64,000 nucleotides of DNA from Burkholderiaceae bacterium. Lineage in GTDB: Bacteria; Pseudomonadota; Gammaproteobacteria; Burkholderiales; Burkholderiaceae_A. Made by a program: the position numbers and the translations under genes. Below, piece by piece: positions 45,808 through 54,035 of this stretch (its first letter is position 1; every line of letters begins with the position of its first letter). The stretch spans positions 1-64,000 of the forward strand of contig VERI01000005.1 in NCBI GenBank assembly GCA_018882785.1. The letters are read 5' to 3'. A model generated the notes under the pieces. The model was given only the letters and a program-made list of their open reading frames with translations, ran no database searches and was not told the DNA's origin.

Positions 45808-46650
45808 TTATTCCTGAATTCGAACGAGACGCCGAATCCAAACAAGTCCAATAAGCTCCAATATGAATACAATCGCCAAGACGATATGCCCGGTGCTTGT
45901 TACCCATAAGCTCGCCATCGACTCCGGATCCATCATCGTGAGCACCCCTGCCAAGAGCATTGGCAAGGCCACCATCACCCACGCCTGTAACTTTCCTTGG
46001 GCGGTAAGTGCATCAACCTTCTCTTCCAGGATTAGCCGCTGACGAAAAGACCCAGACAGCCGCTCTAGTGCATCGGATAATCCCCCTCCGGAGGCCGCGG
46101 AGACACTGATCGTGAACGTGAGCAGACGAAGCTCCGGTATCGGTAGCCGCCCAGACCATTCCGCCATGGCACGCTCAAGCGAAAGACCAATACGCTGCAT
46201 CCGATCAAGCATCGCAAGCTCTTGAGAAATCGGCCTGGAGGTCTGCCTGACAAGCTGTGCAAGCGCTGCCCGGATAGACAGACCAGCCCGAAGGGAGGTC
46301 GATAAAAGTTCAATTACAGCCGGCAACTGATATCGAATTGCCTGGTGCCGCCTGCCTAATCTAAAACGAACCAGTATGACTACGGCCGCAAGCCCAGCCA
46401 CCATAATCACCGGCGCAGCCCATGCGCTTCGGAGAAAAAATATAGAAATCACAAAAGCAAGAACTGTGATGAGCAATACAACCCAGCGAATAGAGCTGAC
46501 GCGAATAAAGATATGAAAGTGCTCTAGCCGCTCAACGAGCCGCCCCTCAAACTGGCTTTTCTGATTCGCAAGCCAACCGGTCAACCGAGGAGCCAAAATA
46601 AAGACGGTAATCGCCCAAAATCCGCTCAAAAGAATCATTGACTGCATCAA
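45808..46650 (-). CDS. tadB: Tad secretion system inner membrane protein TadB
   Basis: Second GspF-family platform protein. Membrane segments are at the N-terminus (MMQSMILLSGFWAITVFILAP), near residues 55-95 (WVVLLITVLAFVISIFFL, APVIMVAGLAAVVILVRF) and at the C-terminus. The T2SF core reads LPAVIELLSTSLRAGLSIRAALAQL, AMAEWSGRLPIPELRLLTFTISVSAASGGGLSDALERLS. 280 residues. ATG overlaps the tadA stop by 4 nt. Confidence 0.87.
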   Translation of the reverse strand: MMQSMILLSGFWAITVFILAPRLTGWLANQKSQFEGRLVERLEHFHIFIRVSSIRWVVLLITVLAFVISIFFLRSAWAAPVIMVAGLAAVVILVRFRLGRRHQAIRYQLPAVIELLSTSLRAGLSIRAALAQLVRQTSRPISQELAMLDRMQRIGLSLERAMAEWSGRLPIPELRLLTFTISVSAASGGGLSDALERLSGSFRQRLILEEKVDALTAQGKLQAWVMVALPMLLAGVLTMMDPESMASLWVTSTGHIVLAIVFILELIGLVWIRRLVRIQE

Positions 46651-48266
46651 ACACCTGCCAATACGTCGTAAAGAGGGGCATGCTCCGTGACACCCTGAAC
46701 ACTTAATCGTTCAAAGAAGTGCGGGACTACGCCAGTCGGCTGGAATGCTCTTATATCAGGCCGCCAATGAAAAATCTCTTGGGTCTGAATAACGCCAGAC
46801 TCCACGCCAGTAACCTCCGAGATACTGACGAGTCGCCTCTTGCCATCACCACATCTCTGCTGCTGCACCAGGAGATCCACTGCAGAAGCGATCTGCTCAC
46901 GAATCGCGACTAACGGCAAATCAAAACCGGCCATCAGGACCAGCATTTCAAGCCGAGCCAGGGCATCCCGCGGGCTATTTGCATGAACTGTGGTCAGGGA
47001 TCCCTCGTGCCCAGTATTCATCGCCTGAAGCATATCGAGCGCCTCCCCACCGCGGCACTCACCCACCACAATTCGATCGGGCCGCATACGCAGGGAGTTT
47101 CTCAGCAAGTCCCGAATCGTTACGGAGCCCTGGCCTTCCGCATTGGCTTGACGAACCTCCAGAGAGACGAGATTCGCGTGCCCGAGCTGTAACTCAGCCG
47201 CATCTTCAATAGTGACAATACGTTCATGCGAAGGAATCCATCGGGATAACATGTTCAGCAGGGTGGTTTTCCCTGACCCCGTACCACCCGAAACGACGAT
47301 GTTGAGCCGATATCGAACTGCTAGCTCAAGAAGAGAAAGCATCGCTGCACTTGCAGAGCCAAGATCACGGAGGTCATTTGCCTCGAGCCGCTTCTTGGAG
47401 AAGCGTCGAATTGTTAGGCTACAGCCCTTGATTGCTAGAGGCGGAATGATTGCGTTGACACGTGAGCCATCTTTCAAACGTGCATCCACCATCGGGGACG
47501 CATCATCAATCCGCTTTCCGAGAGGTGAGACGATTCGATCAATAACCGAGCGGACACTATCATCACTTGAAAAGTGCAATGGAACACGATGGCAAACTCC
47601 GGCACGCTCAGCAAATACCTCGTCAAAGCGATTGACCATTATTTCAGAGACTTCGGGGTCATCAAATAACGACTCCAAGGGTCCCAAACCAACCGATTCC
47701 GCAATAACTCTTTCCACGAAAGCTTCTCGGTCCAGACCAAGTTCACCCTGTAATAATTCTTGGGCAATCGGGAGCATCAGGTCGCGACACTCATCCCGAA
47801 TTGCCTGGTCAGAGACGCTCTGCCAATCACGCTTACGCAGATCAATCAAGGACCGAAGGCGCTCAACGGCACGATCTACCAGATCCTGATGATGTAACGG
47901 CGACGACAGGGAAGAAAGTTCACCACCCGACGACAGCCCCTCGACCTCTAGTGTCCACCCACCTATCTGAATCTGATCCCCGATCTTCAGAGGCCCATAT
48001 TCGGTTACCCGGGCGGAATTCACCAGTGTCCCCGCGAGCGTTCCCTGGTCTTGTATAAACAGGTCGCCGCGGCGCGACTGGATCTCTGCATGCCGCTTTC
48101 CTATCCAAATTCCCGACAATGCAATATCTGCCGCAGGCTCTCTGCCAATACAGGCGGGAAACCGAGATACGGATAAGCTCGCTGCTGGGACCCCACCCTG
48201 GCTCAGACGAAGACCTAGCTCCGAAGTCGCTTCAGAATTAACACTCGGGACAGCGAGATTAGTCAT
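46647..48266 (-). CDS. tadA: TadA/CpaF-type pilus ATPase with N-terminal FHA domain
   Basis: Secretion ATPase of the Tad machine with an extra N-terminal forkhead-associated domain (about residues 35-108). The FHA part shows GREPAADIALSGIWIGKRHAEIQ, LFIQDQ and TLVNSARV: G41, R42, H59 and N83 are kept, but the usual Ser of SxxH is Gly (GKRH). The CpaF part follows: DPEVSEIMVNRFDEVFAERAG, Walker A VVSGGTGSGKTTLLNML (about 327-335), IEDAAELQL (Asp box), LRMRPDRIVVGECRGGEALDMLQAMNTGHEGSLTTVHA (in part). 539 residues, longer than plain TadA. It overlaps rcpA by 8 nt. Confidence 0.9.
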   Translation of the reverse strand: MTNLAVPSVNSEATSELGLRLSQGGVPAASLSVSRFPACIGREPAADIALSGIWIGKRHAEIQSRRGDLFIQDQGTLAGTLVNSARVTEYGPLKIGDQIQIGGWTLEVEGLSSGGELSSLSSPLHHQDLVDRAVERLRSLIDLRKRDWQSVSDQAIRDECRDLMLPIAQELLQGELGLDREAFVERVIAESVGLGPLESLFDDPEVSEIMVNRFDEVFAERAGVCHRVPLHFSSDDSVRSVIDRIVSPLGKRIDDASPMVDARLKDGSRVNAIIPPLAIKGCSLTIRRFSKKRLEANDLRDLGSASAAMLSLLELAVRYRLNIVVSGGTGSGKTTLLNMLSRWIPSHERIVTIEDAAELQLGHANLVSLEVRQANAEGQGSVTIRDLLRNSLRMRPDRIVVGECRGGEALDMLQAMNTGHEGSLTTVHANSPRDALARLEMLVLMAGFDLPLVAIREQIASAVDLLVQQQRCGDGKRRLVSISEVTGVESGVIQTQEIFHWRPDIRAFQPTGVVPHFFERLSVQGVTEHAPLYDVLAGV

Positions 48267-49701
48267 GACGCTCCTCCCCCTGAATTCGCTGCCGTGTCTG
48301 CTGCAGGGAGAGATCTGCGCGGTCCTTCAGCGACTGATTGAGTTCGGATCCAGGACTGATAAATCGAGGCGTCACGAAGACCACCATCTCACTACGACGC
48401 TCTCTGAAGTCCCGAGAGGAAAAAAGCCTTCCCAGTATCGGGATACTGCCAAGCCCTGGCATTTTGTCTAAGGTCTTACTCCTATCCTCGGAGATCAAAC
48501 CAGAGATGACTAAGGTCTCGCCCTCCTGGAGATTCACATCCGTTTCTGTCTGCCTGGATAAAAAAGCGGGTAAGTCGCCCACCTTAATAGCTGGATCTAA
48601 AGTAGACAGTTCGGTCATGACGCGCGCCGAAATGCTTCCGGATTCAGTGAGAGTCGGGTTAATTTCGAATTTAATGCCGTACGGCTTGAATTGCACCGAA
48701 GTCGCGCCCATCGGGCTAGTTGTGGGAAGCGGTATCTCACCGCCAGCAAGGAATTTGGCTGCGCCCCCACTCCGACACGACAGTATTGGCTCCGCGAGCA
48801 CGATCGCATCTCCCGACTGCTCCATCAGATTAATGACCGAAGACAAGGTACTTTGTAGGCCAAAGTACATCGCAAATGGCGAGACTTTTGAAATAAGCGG
48901 CTCTGTGGTCGTTCCCGGTAAGTTAGAAGTCACACCAGGCAAGCCCGAACTATCCAAAGTCCCCGATGATGCCGGTCGAAATCGTGAATTTGTACGCATG
49001 TCACCAACGATCCCAAACAGCGGGCCTGCTGTGCTCTTTTGCCAATTGACCCCAATGTTCTCTAGCGCACTTTTCTTGACTTCAAGAAATCGAACCTCCA
49101 TTGCAATCATCTGCTCGATGCCAGCCTGCTGAACCAGATTCATTATTAACGGGGATCGCTGGGCAAGCTCACGCACTTTCTGTGCCTCTTGAACGTTTTT
49201 TGCGCGACCTTCAATCACAACCTTACCACCCACAACCCTCGCCTCAATTGTTGAAGACTTACCCAACCATTGCTTTACATCTTTAAGCAACTGATCGTGA
49301 TCACCTGACCCAACTTGAACAGCGACGCGACGCTGAGAGCCATCGTGATACCAGAGATGCATCGTCGTCGACCCCGGCTGCAGGGCAAGTAACATCACCT
49401 GATCTCGCTCCAGCCGCTTGGCGGAGACGACCTTTCCGTTTCCGAGCACCATGCGCTTCAGCCCTTCCTCGGCAATGACTAAAACCTCCCCAACACGCAA
49501 AGAGACGTCTTGCCCAACTGGCTTGATAATGGACGATGGGCTGACGGCTGAGCTGGCCAGTGATACATCCTGACTTGCGAGTCCGGCCGATCTGACTTCA
49601 GACGATCTAACTGCAGTCGGCTGCGCAGCCACGAACGCAAAGAGGGCGGTAAAAAATAGTGCTCTCAATTGAGAAGGCATAACGAACGTTTGAAAATTCA
49701 T
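48259..49701 (-). CDS. rcpA: Tad outer-membrane secretin RcpA/CpaC
   Basis: Secretin forming the outer-membrane pore. The N-terminal signal (LRALFFTALFAFVAAQPTAV) leads to the CpaC-type N domain (LRVGEVLVIAEEGLKRMVLGNGKVVSAKRLERDQVMLLALQPGSTTMHLW, in part) and a BON-like domain (VKQWLGKSSTIEARVVGGKVVIEGRA). The secretin core has MEVRFLEVKKSALENIGVNW and the closing motif LVISGLISEDRSKTLDKMPGLGSIPILGRLFSSRDFR with EMVVFVTPRFI (in part). 480 residues. No pilotin-like RcpB gene is adjacent. Confidence 0.9.
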   Translation of the reverse strand: MNFQTFVMPSQLRALFFTALFAFVAAQPTAVRSSEVRSAGLASQDVSLASSAVSPSSIIKPVGQDVSLRVGEVLVIAEEGLKRMVLGNGKVVSAKRLERDQVMLLALQPGSTTMHLWYHDGSQRRVAVQVGSGDHDQLLKDVKQWLGKSSTIEARVVGGKVVIEGRAKNVQEAQKVRELAQRSPLIMNLVQQAGIEQMIAMEVRFLEVKKSALENIGVNWQKSTAGPLFGIVGDMRTNSRFRPASSGTLDSSGLPGVTSNLPGTTTEPLISKVSPFAMYFGLQSTLSSVINLMEQSGDAIVLAEPILSCRSGGAAKFLAGGEIPLPTTSPMGATSVQFKPYGIKFEINPTLTESGSISARVMTELSTLDPAIKVGDLPAFLSRQTETDVNLQEGETLVISGLISEDRSKTLDKMPGLGSIPILGRLFSSRDFRERRSEMVVFVTPRFISPGSELNQSLKDRADLSLQQTRQRIQGEERHD

Positions 49702-50651
49702 CGCGCCACCCCCTCGGCACTTCCAATCAAGATTTCGATCGGACCACTATGGTGAATGGCGGTCTTCGGCCCCTGTCGAGTAGGTCCTGCTAGCTGGCCA
49801 CCTTCACGTTCTGGCGCTCGAAGCGCAACTCCAAGTCGGCCTTGCAGCTGTCCAGTGAGCACCTGATGGGCGAGTCCAGCCGGTACCGCTAGGGTTAATG
49901 TCGAATAACGGTCATTTGCAGATGGTGCGCGCGATTCGGTTGGCGACTCTGAGCTACGCTCAGTTTTCGCACCAGTGGCGATCACACGCAGATTTTCAGC
50001 AATTAGCCGTGCCTGAGTGGATGGGGCCACACGGTCAGCAGACAAGGAAACGATCGCTCCCTCAGCCGGGACGCTCACCGGTGAGGCGTTTGCCCATAGA
50101 TCGATGCGATCACCCGGCTGTATAAGCCCCGCGACCGACGACACCTCATCTACTGCAATTGACACAGCACGAAAGCCTGGCTCCACAACAGCGCCACTCT
50201 GTGGAACTGCGCTCTGACGAAGATGATCGGCCATGATGGGATAGCCCGCCTTAATGGGCCGAACAATCTTGCGTTGATTGACGGTATCGAAGTCCAGTGG
50301 CGTCAATACCTCGGGACCCGACCAGTCTTGCGGCATTCTCCGGATCGCCACGGTCAGAGGACCAACTACGTCTCCGGCCGATAGGTTACGCGCCGCCACC
50401 AAGACCTCCACTAGTCCACCCTTCGGCAGCAGCCGATCTCGCTCCATCAGCACCTGTCTCTCCGCATAGGATTGAGTCATAAAAAATGCGGCGATTCCGG
50501 CCATCAACGCCAAACCAAGCGCCCAATGTCGGCGCACCGCACCCCACGCCGTTTGGCCGAGGGAACCCCCACCTACCGGACGGAGGAAGGAATAGAACCG
50601 TCTGAATTGTTCTTGTAACCGTAGTCGAATCTCTGTCCAGCGATTGTTCAT
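49698..50651 (-). CDS. rcpC: Tad pilus periplasmic protein RcpC/CpaB
   Basis: CpaB-family protein. A membrane anchor near residues 43-60 (HWALGLALMAGIAAFFMT) is followed by an SAF-like region LVEVLVAARNLSAGDVVGPLTVAIRRMPQDW, PIKAGYPIMADHLR and FRAVSIAVDEVSSVAGLIQPGDRIDLW (in part). I use the ATG at 50651, which has GGAG 6 nt upstream; the track start at 50669 adds six residues. 317 residues. It overlaps rcpA by 4 nt. Homologues support the secretin and, in some species, pilin modification. Confidence 0.87.
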   Translation of the reverse strand: MNNRWTEIRLRLQEQFRRFYSFLRPVGGGSLGQTAWGAVRRHWALGLALMAGIAAFFMTQSYAERQVLMERDRLLPKGGLVEVLVAARNLSAGDVVGPLTVAIRRMPQDWSGPEVLTPLDFDTVNQRKIVRPIKAGYPIMADHLRQSAVPQSGAVVEPGFRAVSIAVDEVSSVAGLIQPGDRIDLWANASPVSVPAEGAIVSLSADRVAPSTQARLIAENLRVIATGAKTERSSESPTESRAPSANDRYSTLTLAVPAGLAHQVLTGQLQGRLGVALRAPEREGGQLAGPTRQGPKTAIHHSGPIEILIGSAEGVAR

Positions 50652-50662
50652 AGTGACTCCGC

Positions 50663-50854
50663 CTACCATGGCAAAGACAGAGAAAATGAATACGCTGCCA
50701 TCAAATCGACCAGCGCTCTGCCAAGACTCATCGGAGAGCCATCCAAAATCAGCCAGGCGCTCGCCAGGGCAGTAGTGGCTAGAACATATTCTGTTAGTGC
50801 CATGCCGGTGGGCCGACCAATCTGCCGCATCAAAACGTGTGTATATATGCTCAT
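50663..50854 (-). CDS. Flp-like class IVb prepilin or pseudopilin
   Basis: A 63-residue protein from the ATG at 50854 (SD AAGGAAG just upstream). The leader MSIYTHVLMRQIGRPTG is followed by MALTEYVLATTALASAWLI, which fits the Flp cleavage consensus G/XXXXEY. The mature protein would be 46 residues, close to Flp pilins, but the C-terminal part (SPMSLGRALVDLMAAYSFSLSLPW) is not typical. It may be a second pilin or a TadE-like minor subunit. The track extends it 10 residues upstream into the preceding gene. Confidence 0.68.
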   Translation of the reverse strand: MSIYTHVLMRQIGRPTGMALTEYVLATTALASAWLILDGSPMSLGRALVDLMAAYSFSLSLPW

Positions 50855-50870
50855 ACTGTCTTCCTTTTGA

Positions 50871-51428
50871 CTAACGTTGTACAAAAATTGAATAGGCGCC
50901 TCTTACCGGATCCACCCCCGAGAGAAGGAAATGCCCAGACGGAAAGGTTGCGATATGCCCTTGTTGCAGTCTGCGTATACCGAGAGCCGTAGTACTAAAT
51001 TGCTTCTCTACTAGCCCAACCGATTCCTCATGGTGAGCATCGAGTGCTCGCCCCGAGTGACGAATGCTGGCCTTGAACCCGAGCTGAAGGTCTGCCATCT
51101 CAAATGACCAGCTCGAATCTCGGCTAGGTGTGACGTGTGAGATCCCTGTGAGTGGCATTTGTATTCGCCAACCCCATGCGCGGTTGCGGTTATGGTCTGC
51201 CTTCCATTGTTCAGCCACCCACAACTGTCCGATCAGTGTTCCTGCCACACACCACTGCCCCACGCGCTGAGTGACAGCGACCTGACCCTCTTTCCGCCAT
51301 TGGGTCGCCCGACGCTGCGCCATTTCACAGCCAGGGTGATCACCCTGCAGATAGGTTGCATGGACATTAACGCCCCCGATATTGAAGACCAGACTCGAGA
51401 GCGCGCCCGCCAATAGACTCGAACTCAT
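50871..51428 (-). CDS. Unrecognised protein within the Tad locus
   Basis: 185 residues, not recognised. A hydrophobic N-terminus (MSSSLLAGALSSLVFNIGGVNV) could act as a signal or anchor. The rest is soluble-looking with several Trp (QWRKEGQ, GQWCVAGTLIGQLWVAEQW, AWGWRIQMPL) and ends GHFLLSGVDPVRGAYSIFVQR. Two Cys outside the leader could form a disulfide (GCEMAQ, QWCVAG). A strong SD (AAGGAAG) precedes the ATG, and it lies 12 nt after the TadE-like gene and 16 nt before the Flp-like one, so it is clearly in the Tad transcript. It could be a minor component or RcpB-like factor. Confidence 0.65.
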   Translation of the reverse strand: MSSSLLAGALSSLVFNIGGVNVHATYLQGDHPGCEMAQRRATQWRKEGQVAVTQRVGQWCVAGTLIGQLWVAEQWKADHNRNRAWGWRIQMPLTGISHVTPSRDSSWSFEMADLQLGFKASIRHSGRALDAHHEESVGLVEKQFSTTALGIRRLQQGHIATFPSGHFLLSGVDPVRGAYSIFVQR

Positions 51429-51440
51429 GATTCTTCCTTG

Positions 51441-52247
51441 CTAGCGGTCATTAATTCGAGTGCCTGGATAGGCCACATCGTGATCCACTTGATGAAACCC
51501 TGCTCGAAATCTGGACGTATTGCTATCGAGCCCCAGCAAATCAAAGGCGGGCATAAGCAGATCCTTTCCAGGAAGGTAGAGACCCTCAATGGCCTGACTC
51601 GCCAACACTGAGGGAGTCTCCCCTTCCTTAACCCGGTGATGAAAGTCCGCTCGATCCGAAGCGGCCCAGCTATCCGTGACCAATGCAATTCGGCTTGTGA
51701 GCTCTAAACGGGGAACCAGATTCCCCTTCGTCGATAAATCAGATGAAGCCCAGAGAACAGTTCGAACCGTTGATCGTGACAAATGATCAGGGGTGGGCAG
51801 CGAGAAAAGGGCCGGACCCGCCTTCATACTGACGCCGCGGAAAAGATCCGATAGCTTTGAAAGAAGCGACTTGTCAGCACCGTCCACTTTAGGCAGGTCG
51901 ATCGACAATAAAACGTCCTCCGGCTGCTGTAGTACAACCTTGTGATGGCCGAGGCTACGGAATGGTTTCCATCCAGGAGCATCAAGCGGAAAGACCTCCT
52001 GCCGATCTGCGTAAAACATAGCCGACCGAATTTTCTGCTCCGGTGTAAATCCCTTTTGCCGACAAAATGCAGGATGGTTATCGCAGTCAAATGCCGCAAA
52101 ACGGGCGGCCTGGCTTGTTTTAATACTTGCCATGCCAACGGTCCCGATTAGAAGAATCATCATCATCAAGGCACTGATGAGTCCAACCAGCAGTAAGAGC
52201 TCGAGCAGTGACTGGCCCTGAGGCTGGCCTACCGGTCTGAATCTCAT
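51441..52247 (-). CDS. TadE-like pseudopilin of the Tad locus
   Basis: 268 residues. The N-terminus VGQPQG/QSLLELLLLVGLISALMMMILLIGTVGM has a G/XXXXE site followed by one long hydrophobic helix, as in TadE/TadF pseudopilins. The mature part carries two close Cys in AAFDCDNHPAFCRQKGF and is otherwise not recognised; the residual hint is secreted, mixed alpha/beta composition. Its ATG overlaps the tadG-like stop by 4 nt. TadE versus TadF cannot be separated by eye. Confidence 0.7.
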   Translation of the reverse strand: MRFRPVGQPQGQSLLELLLLVGLISALMMMILLIGTVGMASIKTSQAARFAAFDCDNHPAFCRQKGFTPEQKIRSAMFYADRQEVFPLDAPGWKPFRSLGHHKVVLQQPEDVLLSIDLPKVDGADKSLLSKLSDLFRGVSMKAGPALFSLPTPDHLSRSTVRTVLWASSDLSTKGNLVPRLELTSRIALVTDSWAASDRADFHHRVKEGETPSVLASQAIEGLYLPGKDLLMPAFDLLGLDSNTSRFRAGFHQVDHDVAYPGTRINDR

Positions 52248-53581
52248 GGTCGTCCGCCCTGCGCGATCATCAGCCCCACGGACTGATCAGTGGCGGTTGG
52301 TGCGACCAGCCGGGATGCCCAAAAAGGGGAAAATAAGTTGGCGAATTCGCGAGCAGCAGGATTGGAAAATGTATCTTTAGGCCGCTGAAAGAAAAGCTCT
52401 GCAACGCTTAATGCCCAAAGGCGATCGGTAGTCGATGCAGACCCACTTGGCGATAAGCGAGACTGGCCTGCAGTCACCTGCTGAGATTTAGACAAAGGAA
52501 GCCGTACGAGCACCGGTACCCTGACGGACGCTGTCTGTCGGCCGGCATCTGCATCTAATACCAACTCTCGATAACCACTCAGGCCAAGGTATCCAGGAAT
52601 TCCCACTGCCTGCGTCTGCGCCATTGACCACGCAGATGGATTGGCCTTAGTCCCTGCGACATGCTCGGCCATGGACACTTGGCCATCCATTTGCGCATCA
52701 GCAGCACCCCAGCCAACCGGTATGGACTCATCCAATCGCGAGCATCGCCAGCTCCATCGACTTCTGCGTCTCCAAGAGTGGGCAGATAAAGTATCTGCCG
52801 CTTCCCAGCTTGCGTAATCTGGCGTAAGCCAAGTCCCCCCGCGGCGAATCAGCTTTCCAAACGCGGAATCGAGCCCGCCAGGAATGCAGCCCAGACTGGG
52901 CATCAAATACAAGCGCTGATCGTACGCCCGTGATTGAGAAAAACTGTCTTGAGATTCCTGCAGCATGCTTGCCAATGGTGTCCGCTCCGAGCCTGACCTT
53001 GTGCCCGAGAAGGCCGAGAAAGCCGAGATCGAACTGCTCGGGATAAGCTGGCCGAAAAAACGTGCATCGCCAGACCAGACCACCTCGTTGACCATAGCCT
53101 GCGCCGCAAATGGGGTCGCTGCAGCATGCATCATTTGCTGACTAGACTGAAGCAATCGGGTGTAACTCGAACGAAGGGGCACCTCGAGACTCGCACCCGC
53201 CTTTGCCAACTCATGGCTCACTTGGGCCGACTCTTGAATCCAAGCTGCCATAGATTGAACAGCCGGCATGAAGGCAGCAATAGTTCCAATATTTTGAGAA
53301 ATCGTCTTAGCGTAGTGGGTCCAAGAAGCAAGGGTTACCGCCTGTGCAATCATGATTTCGTTGGCAGCGATTGCACGATTACTGTAAGCGTCGTAATTTA
53401 AGATCTGTGCATACCATGTCGCCACTGATTTAGCGGCGGAATCTGCTAGGCCAACCGCCCGCGTCTTCTCGTTATTCGTAACCGCTGCCCGCGCAAGGAG
53501 AAATGTCAGCAGCGCAATGAGCGACACCATGCCCAGCCCTAGCATCAGCACAGCACCTCGTGGTGGGGAAGAGCGACTCAA
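52244..53581 (-). CDS. TadG-like pilus assembly protein
   Basis: 445 residues starting MSRSSPPRGAVLMLGLGMVSLIALLTFLLARAAV, a short positively charged segment and one membrane helix as in TadG-type proteins, with the rest outside the membrane. The following helical segment (NNEKTRAVGLADSAAKSVATWYAQ) resembles the TadE/G region that packs behind the helix. No VWA domain is evident, unlike longer TadG members. It overlaps the stop of the Flp-like gene by 4 nt (ATGA). The call rests on position and N-terminal topology. Confidence 0.68.
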   Translation of the reverse strand: MSRSSPPRGAVLMLGLGMVSLIALLTFLLARAAVTNNEKTRAVGLADSAAKSVATWYAQILNYDAYSNRAIAANEIMIAQAVTLASWTHYAKTISQNIGTIAAFMPAVQSMAAWIQESAQVSHELAKAGASLEVPLRSSYTRLLQSSQQMMHAAATPFAAQAMVNEVVWSGDARFFGQLIPSSSISAFSAFSGTRSGSERTPLASMLQESQDSFSQSRAYDQRLYLMPSLGCIPGGLDSAFGKLIRRGGTWLTPDYASWEAADTLSAHSWRRRSRWSWRCSRLDESIPVGWGAADAQMDGQVSMAEHVAGTKANPSAWSMAQTQAVGIPGYLGLSGYRELVLDADAGRQTASVRVPVLVRLPLSKSQQVTAGQSRLSPSGSASTTDRLWALSVAELFFQRPKDTFSNPAAREFANLFSPFWASRLVAPTATDQSVGLMIAQGGRP

Positions 53582-53901
53582 TGGTTGTCCTGGTTGTAAT
53601 TCTTGAGATCCTTGCGAACGTTTGCTTGAGTCCGCGCGGCTGCAGCTGAACTTGTCGCTGCGTTTATTGCAGCCCCAGCATCGTTACCTGAGATTTCTTG
53701 GGCAATACCCGCTGTCTGATTTCGGATGGTCTGACCAAGCATGCTGTAGACACCGATCGCTGCCACCGCAACCACAGCGACAACGACAATGTATTCAGTC
53801 ATTCCCTGCCCCCGTGGCGATGCGGTCAATCGAAGTTCATTGGGCAAACGGCGGCTCGCGCCGATGATCCATCGAAAACAATTCAGAATAGTTTTTGACA
53901 T
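53578..53901 (-). CDS. flp: Flp-type class IVb prepilin (probable major pilin)
   Basis: 107 residues from the ATG at 53901, with GGAGG 5 nt upstream; the track start (GTG, 53907) adds two residues. A basic leader (FRWIIGASRRLPNELRLTASPRG) ends at SPRG/QGMTEYIVVVAVVAVAAIGVYSMLG, which fits the Flp consensus G/XXXXEY and a hydrophobic N-terminal helix. The mature part (about 72 residues) ends in a polar Ala/Asn-rich tail, longer than classical Flp. First gene of the Tad transcript, and the best candidate for the major subunit. Confidence 0.75.
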   Translation of the reverse strand: MSKTILNCFRWIIGASRRLPNELRLTASPRGQGMTEYIVVVAVVAVAAIGVYSMLGQTIRNQTAGIAQEISGNDAGAAINAATSSAAAARTQANVRKDLKNYNQDNH

Positions 53902-53969
53902 AAACACCTCCGATAAATGCCAATCTGAGTGACTGGCCGAAGGCTATGATCGGCAGTTTAGGTCGCCAA

Positions 53970-54008
53970 AAAAATCATCTAGACGAACTACCCTGGCCCG
54001 TCTAGAGC
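53970..54008 (-). terminator. Rho-independent terminator after the ZIP gene
   Basis: TCTAGACG and CGTCTAGA form a perfect 8-bp stem with a 13-nt loop, followed on the minus strand by TGATTTTTTT. It lies about 30 nt past the ZIP gene stop and separates it from the Tad transcript that starts about 70 nt further on. Confidence 0.8.
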
Positions 54009-54035
54009 AATCGATATGTCGGCGAACAAAGGGCT

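Noticed and set aside
53908-53970. Sigma-54-like promoter (TGGCGACCTAAACTGC) before the flp gene
   Set aside because: The GG and GC doublets are 11 nt apart instead of 10, and the -24 box is only partly matched. I could not place a convincing sigma-70 promoter here either.
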